Below are positions 62,816 to 64,000 of a DNA stretch of 64,000 nucleotides, piece by piece. Within the stretch, counting starts at the first letter, position 1, and each line of letters begins with the position of its first letter. A program made the position numbers and the translations under genes. This DNA is from Bacteroidia bacterium (GTDB lineage Bacteria > Bacteroidota > Bacteroidia > SXHM01). Where the stretch lies: positions 35,821-99,820 of the forward strand of contig JAJVIC010000013.1 in NCBI GenBank assembly GCA_022072225.1, written 5' to 3'. Under the pieces are notes generated by a model. The model was not told where the DNA came from. It saw only the letters and a program-made list of their open reading frames with translations, and did no database searches.

Positions 62816-63868
62816 TTACTGTTTCAAAGTGAAATAAAATGCAGCTCCTTTATCCGGTTCTGACTCAGCCCATACTTTTCCTTCGTGTTTACTTATTATC
62901 CTGTGTACCAGAGCCAGCCCTACCCCGTTGCCTTCAAATTCTTTCGGGCTGTGCAGGCGTTGAAAAACTCCGAACAGTTTATCGGCATATAGCATGTCAA
63001 ATCCGGCTCCGTTGTCTTTTATGCAATAGGTAGTTTCATTTTCATTTTGTATTGCGCTTATTTCAATTTCGGGTTTTTCTTTTTTTGATGTGTATTTAAG
63101 TGCATTAGAAATAAGGTTGAGCCATACCTGACGCATCAGTTGCATATCGCACAGAGCTTTTGGAAGCGTATGTATTGTTATATATGCTGCTTTGTATGGC
63201 TCGTTTTGTGTAAGTTCACGAATAACGGATTGTATGAGGCTTTGCATATCGGCCAGGGTGGGCTGTACTTCTTTGCGCCCGGTACGGGAAAAAGAAAGGA
63301 GGTCGTCAATGAGCTGACCCATGTTGAGGGCATTTGTTTTTATAACACCAAGCAGGCGTTTGGCTTCGGTATCTAAGGTTTGTTGGTAGCGGTTTATGAG
63401 CATGTCTGAAAAGCCGTTGATGGCGCGCAGGGGTGCGCGCAAGTCGTGGCTTACCGAGTAGCTGAATGCTTCCAGTTCTTTGTTTACGGCTGCCAGCTGG
63501 GCGGTGCGCTGTTCTACTTTGTCTTCGAGTTCAAGATTTAGCTGGCGCAGTTGCTCTTCAATGTTTTTGCGTTCGGTTATGTCTATGGAAAGTATAAAAA
63601 TTCCATCGGGTATGGGTTGAAAGCTTAGTTCGAACCAGCCGCTGGAACCATCAGGAAAAGTAAAATGGTTTTCAACATGAAAGGCTTCGCGTTTTTCGAA
63701 ACAGCGTATGTAGAGTTGCCAGGTAGGAGTGTTTTCTATTCCGGGATATTTTTCCTGTACGGTATAACCCAATAATTCTTCGCGGGTGTATTTGCTGTGT
63801 TTTATCAGGGCATCGTTTACGTATTTGTATTTCCAGTCGAAGCCTATTATTTGTGCGCCTTCGAGCAT
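62816..63868 (-). CDS. PAS-histidine kinase, short N-terminus
   Basis: This 350-aa kinase has a PAS domain (~1-100, ending IDITERKNIEEQL), a coiled coil (~102-130), HisKA with the phosphoacceptor His141 (SVSHDLRAPLRAI), and HATPase_c with N-box ISNALKYT, G1 DNGAGF and G2 GNGVGLAL. No TM segment. The ATG falls within what is normally the first helix of the PAS domain: the codons just upstream still read ATATLDN in frame, a usual PAS start, but the frame closes within ~30 codons without an ATG. The true start may be non-ATG, or the gene may be a truncated remnant of a longer kinase. Confidence 0.82.
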   Translation of the reverse strand: MLEGAQIIGFDWKYKYVNDALIKHSKYTREELLGYTVQEKYPGIENTPTWQLYIRCFEKREAFHVENHFTFPDGSSGWFELSFQPIPDGIFILSIDITERKNIEEQLRQLNLELEDKVEQRTAQLAAVNKELEAFSYSVSHDLRAPLRAINGFSDMLINRYQQTLDTEAKRLLGVIKTNALNMGQLIDDLLSFSRTGRKEVQPTLADMQSLIQSVIRELTQNEPYKAAYITIHTLPKALCDMQLMRQVWLNLISNALKYTSKKEKPEIEISAIQNENETTYCIKDNGAGFDMLYADKLFGVFQRLHSPKEFEGNGVGLALVHRIISKHEGKVWAESEPDKGAAFYFTLKQ

Positions 63869-63900
63869 GTTATCAAGGGTAGCCGTTGCACAACCCTCTA

Positions 63901-63940
63901 AAAAATAAGGACGCGAAAAAATTCGCGTCCTTATTTTTTA
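63901..63940 (-). terminator. strong intrinsic terminator
   Basis: AAAAATAAGGACGCGAA, a short A-run loop and its exact complement form a ~17-bp perfect stem ending in T6 on the minus strand. A possible minus-strand reading frame ends 8 bp upstream at 63948, so this would terminate that gene before the histidine kinase. Confidence 0.75.
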
Positions 63941-63947
63941 TGAAAGG

Positions 63948-64000
63948 CTATACAGTGGGAGAATTTTTTTCGGTTTTAGGTAAGTCAGACAGCGCCTGAG
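63948..64000 (-). CDS. possible 3' end of a gene running off the window
   Basis: One minus-strand frame is open from the window edge and ends ...ALSDLPKTEKNSPTV-stop (TAG at 63948-63950), directly before the strong terminator. Only 17 codons are visible, so no product can be named. Confidence 0.3.
   Translation of the reverse strand, partial: QALSDLPKTEKNSPTV

Overview
The window looks like a Bacteroidota chromosome (Sphingobacteria/Chitinophagia or Flavobacteria-like). The reasons are AT-rich intergenic DNA, promoter -7 boxes of the TAnnTTTG type, almost no Shine-Dalgarno sites, a Bacteroidetes-type tyrosine integrase, giant secreted repeat proteins, RHS/YD proteins, and a tmRNA with a GE-N-Y-type tag. 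No rRNA and no CRISPR array were seen.

Layout. 1-1.9 kb: a 21-bp minisatellite and a FucP/GluP-type sugar transporter. 1.9-53.8 kb: a probable integrative genomic island of about 51.9 kb. A 17-bp direct repeat (1901-1917 and 53786-53802) marks its ends. The right copy is the 3' end of an intact tRNA-Arg(TCT). An integrase gene and TTGTCAAT arm-type sites lie just inside the left end, and matching arm sites lie inside the right end. 53.8-64 kb: core chromosome with three tRNA genes, a peptide-type ABC transporter (binding protein and two permeases), a Lys1/AlaDH-family dehydrogenase, tmRNA, and a histidine kinase/response regulator/PP2C phosphatase operon.

Island cargo. (a) 2.1-4.6 kb: integrase, a coupled hypothetical gene, an excisionase-like HTH protein and a one-TM protein. 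(b) 15.3-5.0 kb, minus strand: a ten-gene operon encoding a eukaryotic-type Ser/Thr kinase, a TPR-like protein, two Liv-type ATPases, a lipoprotein binding protein, a membrane protein of unknown family, a methyltransferase, a radical SAM protein and two Liv-type permeases. It starts at a recognisable promoter and ends at a long bidirectional terminator. (c) 27.4-15.4 kb, minus strand: four small related secreted proteins and two giant secreted beta-solenoid-like repeat proteins with near-identical internal DNA repeats, preceded by a GC-rich 21-bp array. (d) 49.5-27.5 kb, minus strand: an eight-gene operon encoding an outer-membrane barrel with a coiled coil, a secreted protein sharing its N-terminal domain, an OmpH/Skp-like chaperone, a lipoprotein, a 2181-aa SpvB/TcB-like YD protein, a LolA-like protein, a 3113-aa RHS protein with a variable C-terminus, and a small overlapping gene in the immunity position. 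(e) 50.2-53.6 kb: a large hairpin, a lipoprotein, four orphan genes surrounded by a repeated TTGGCTTA motif, and a frameshifted nuclease-like pseudogene.

The two best candidates for undescribed systems are operon (b), which joins kinase signalling, solute capture and radical SAM/methyl chemistry, and operon (d), which looks like a self-contained export and delivery locus for giant RHS/Tc-like proteins. Both functions are inferred from domains and gene order only.
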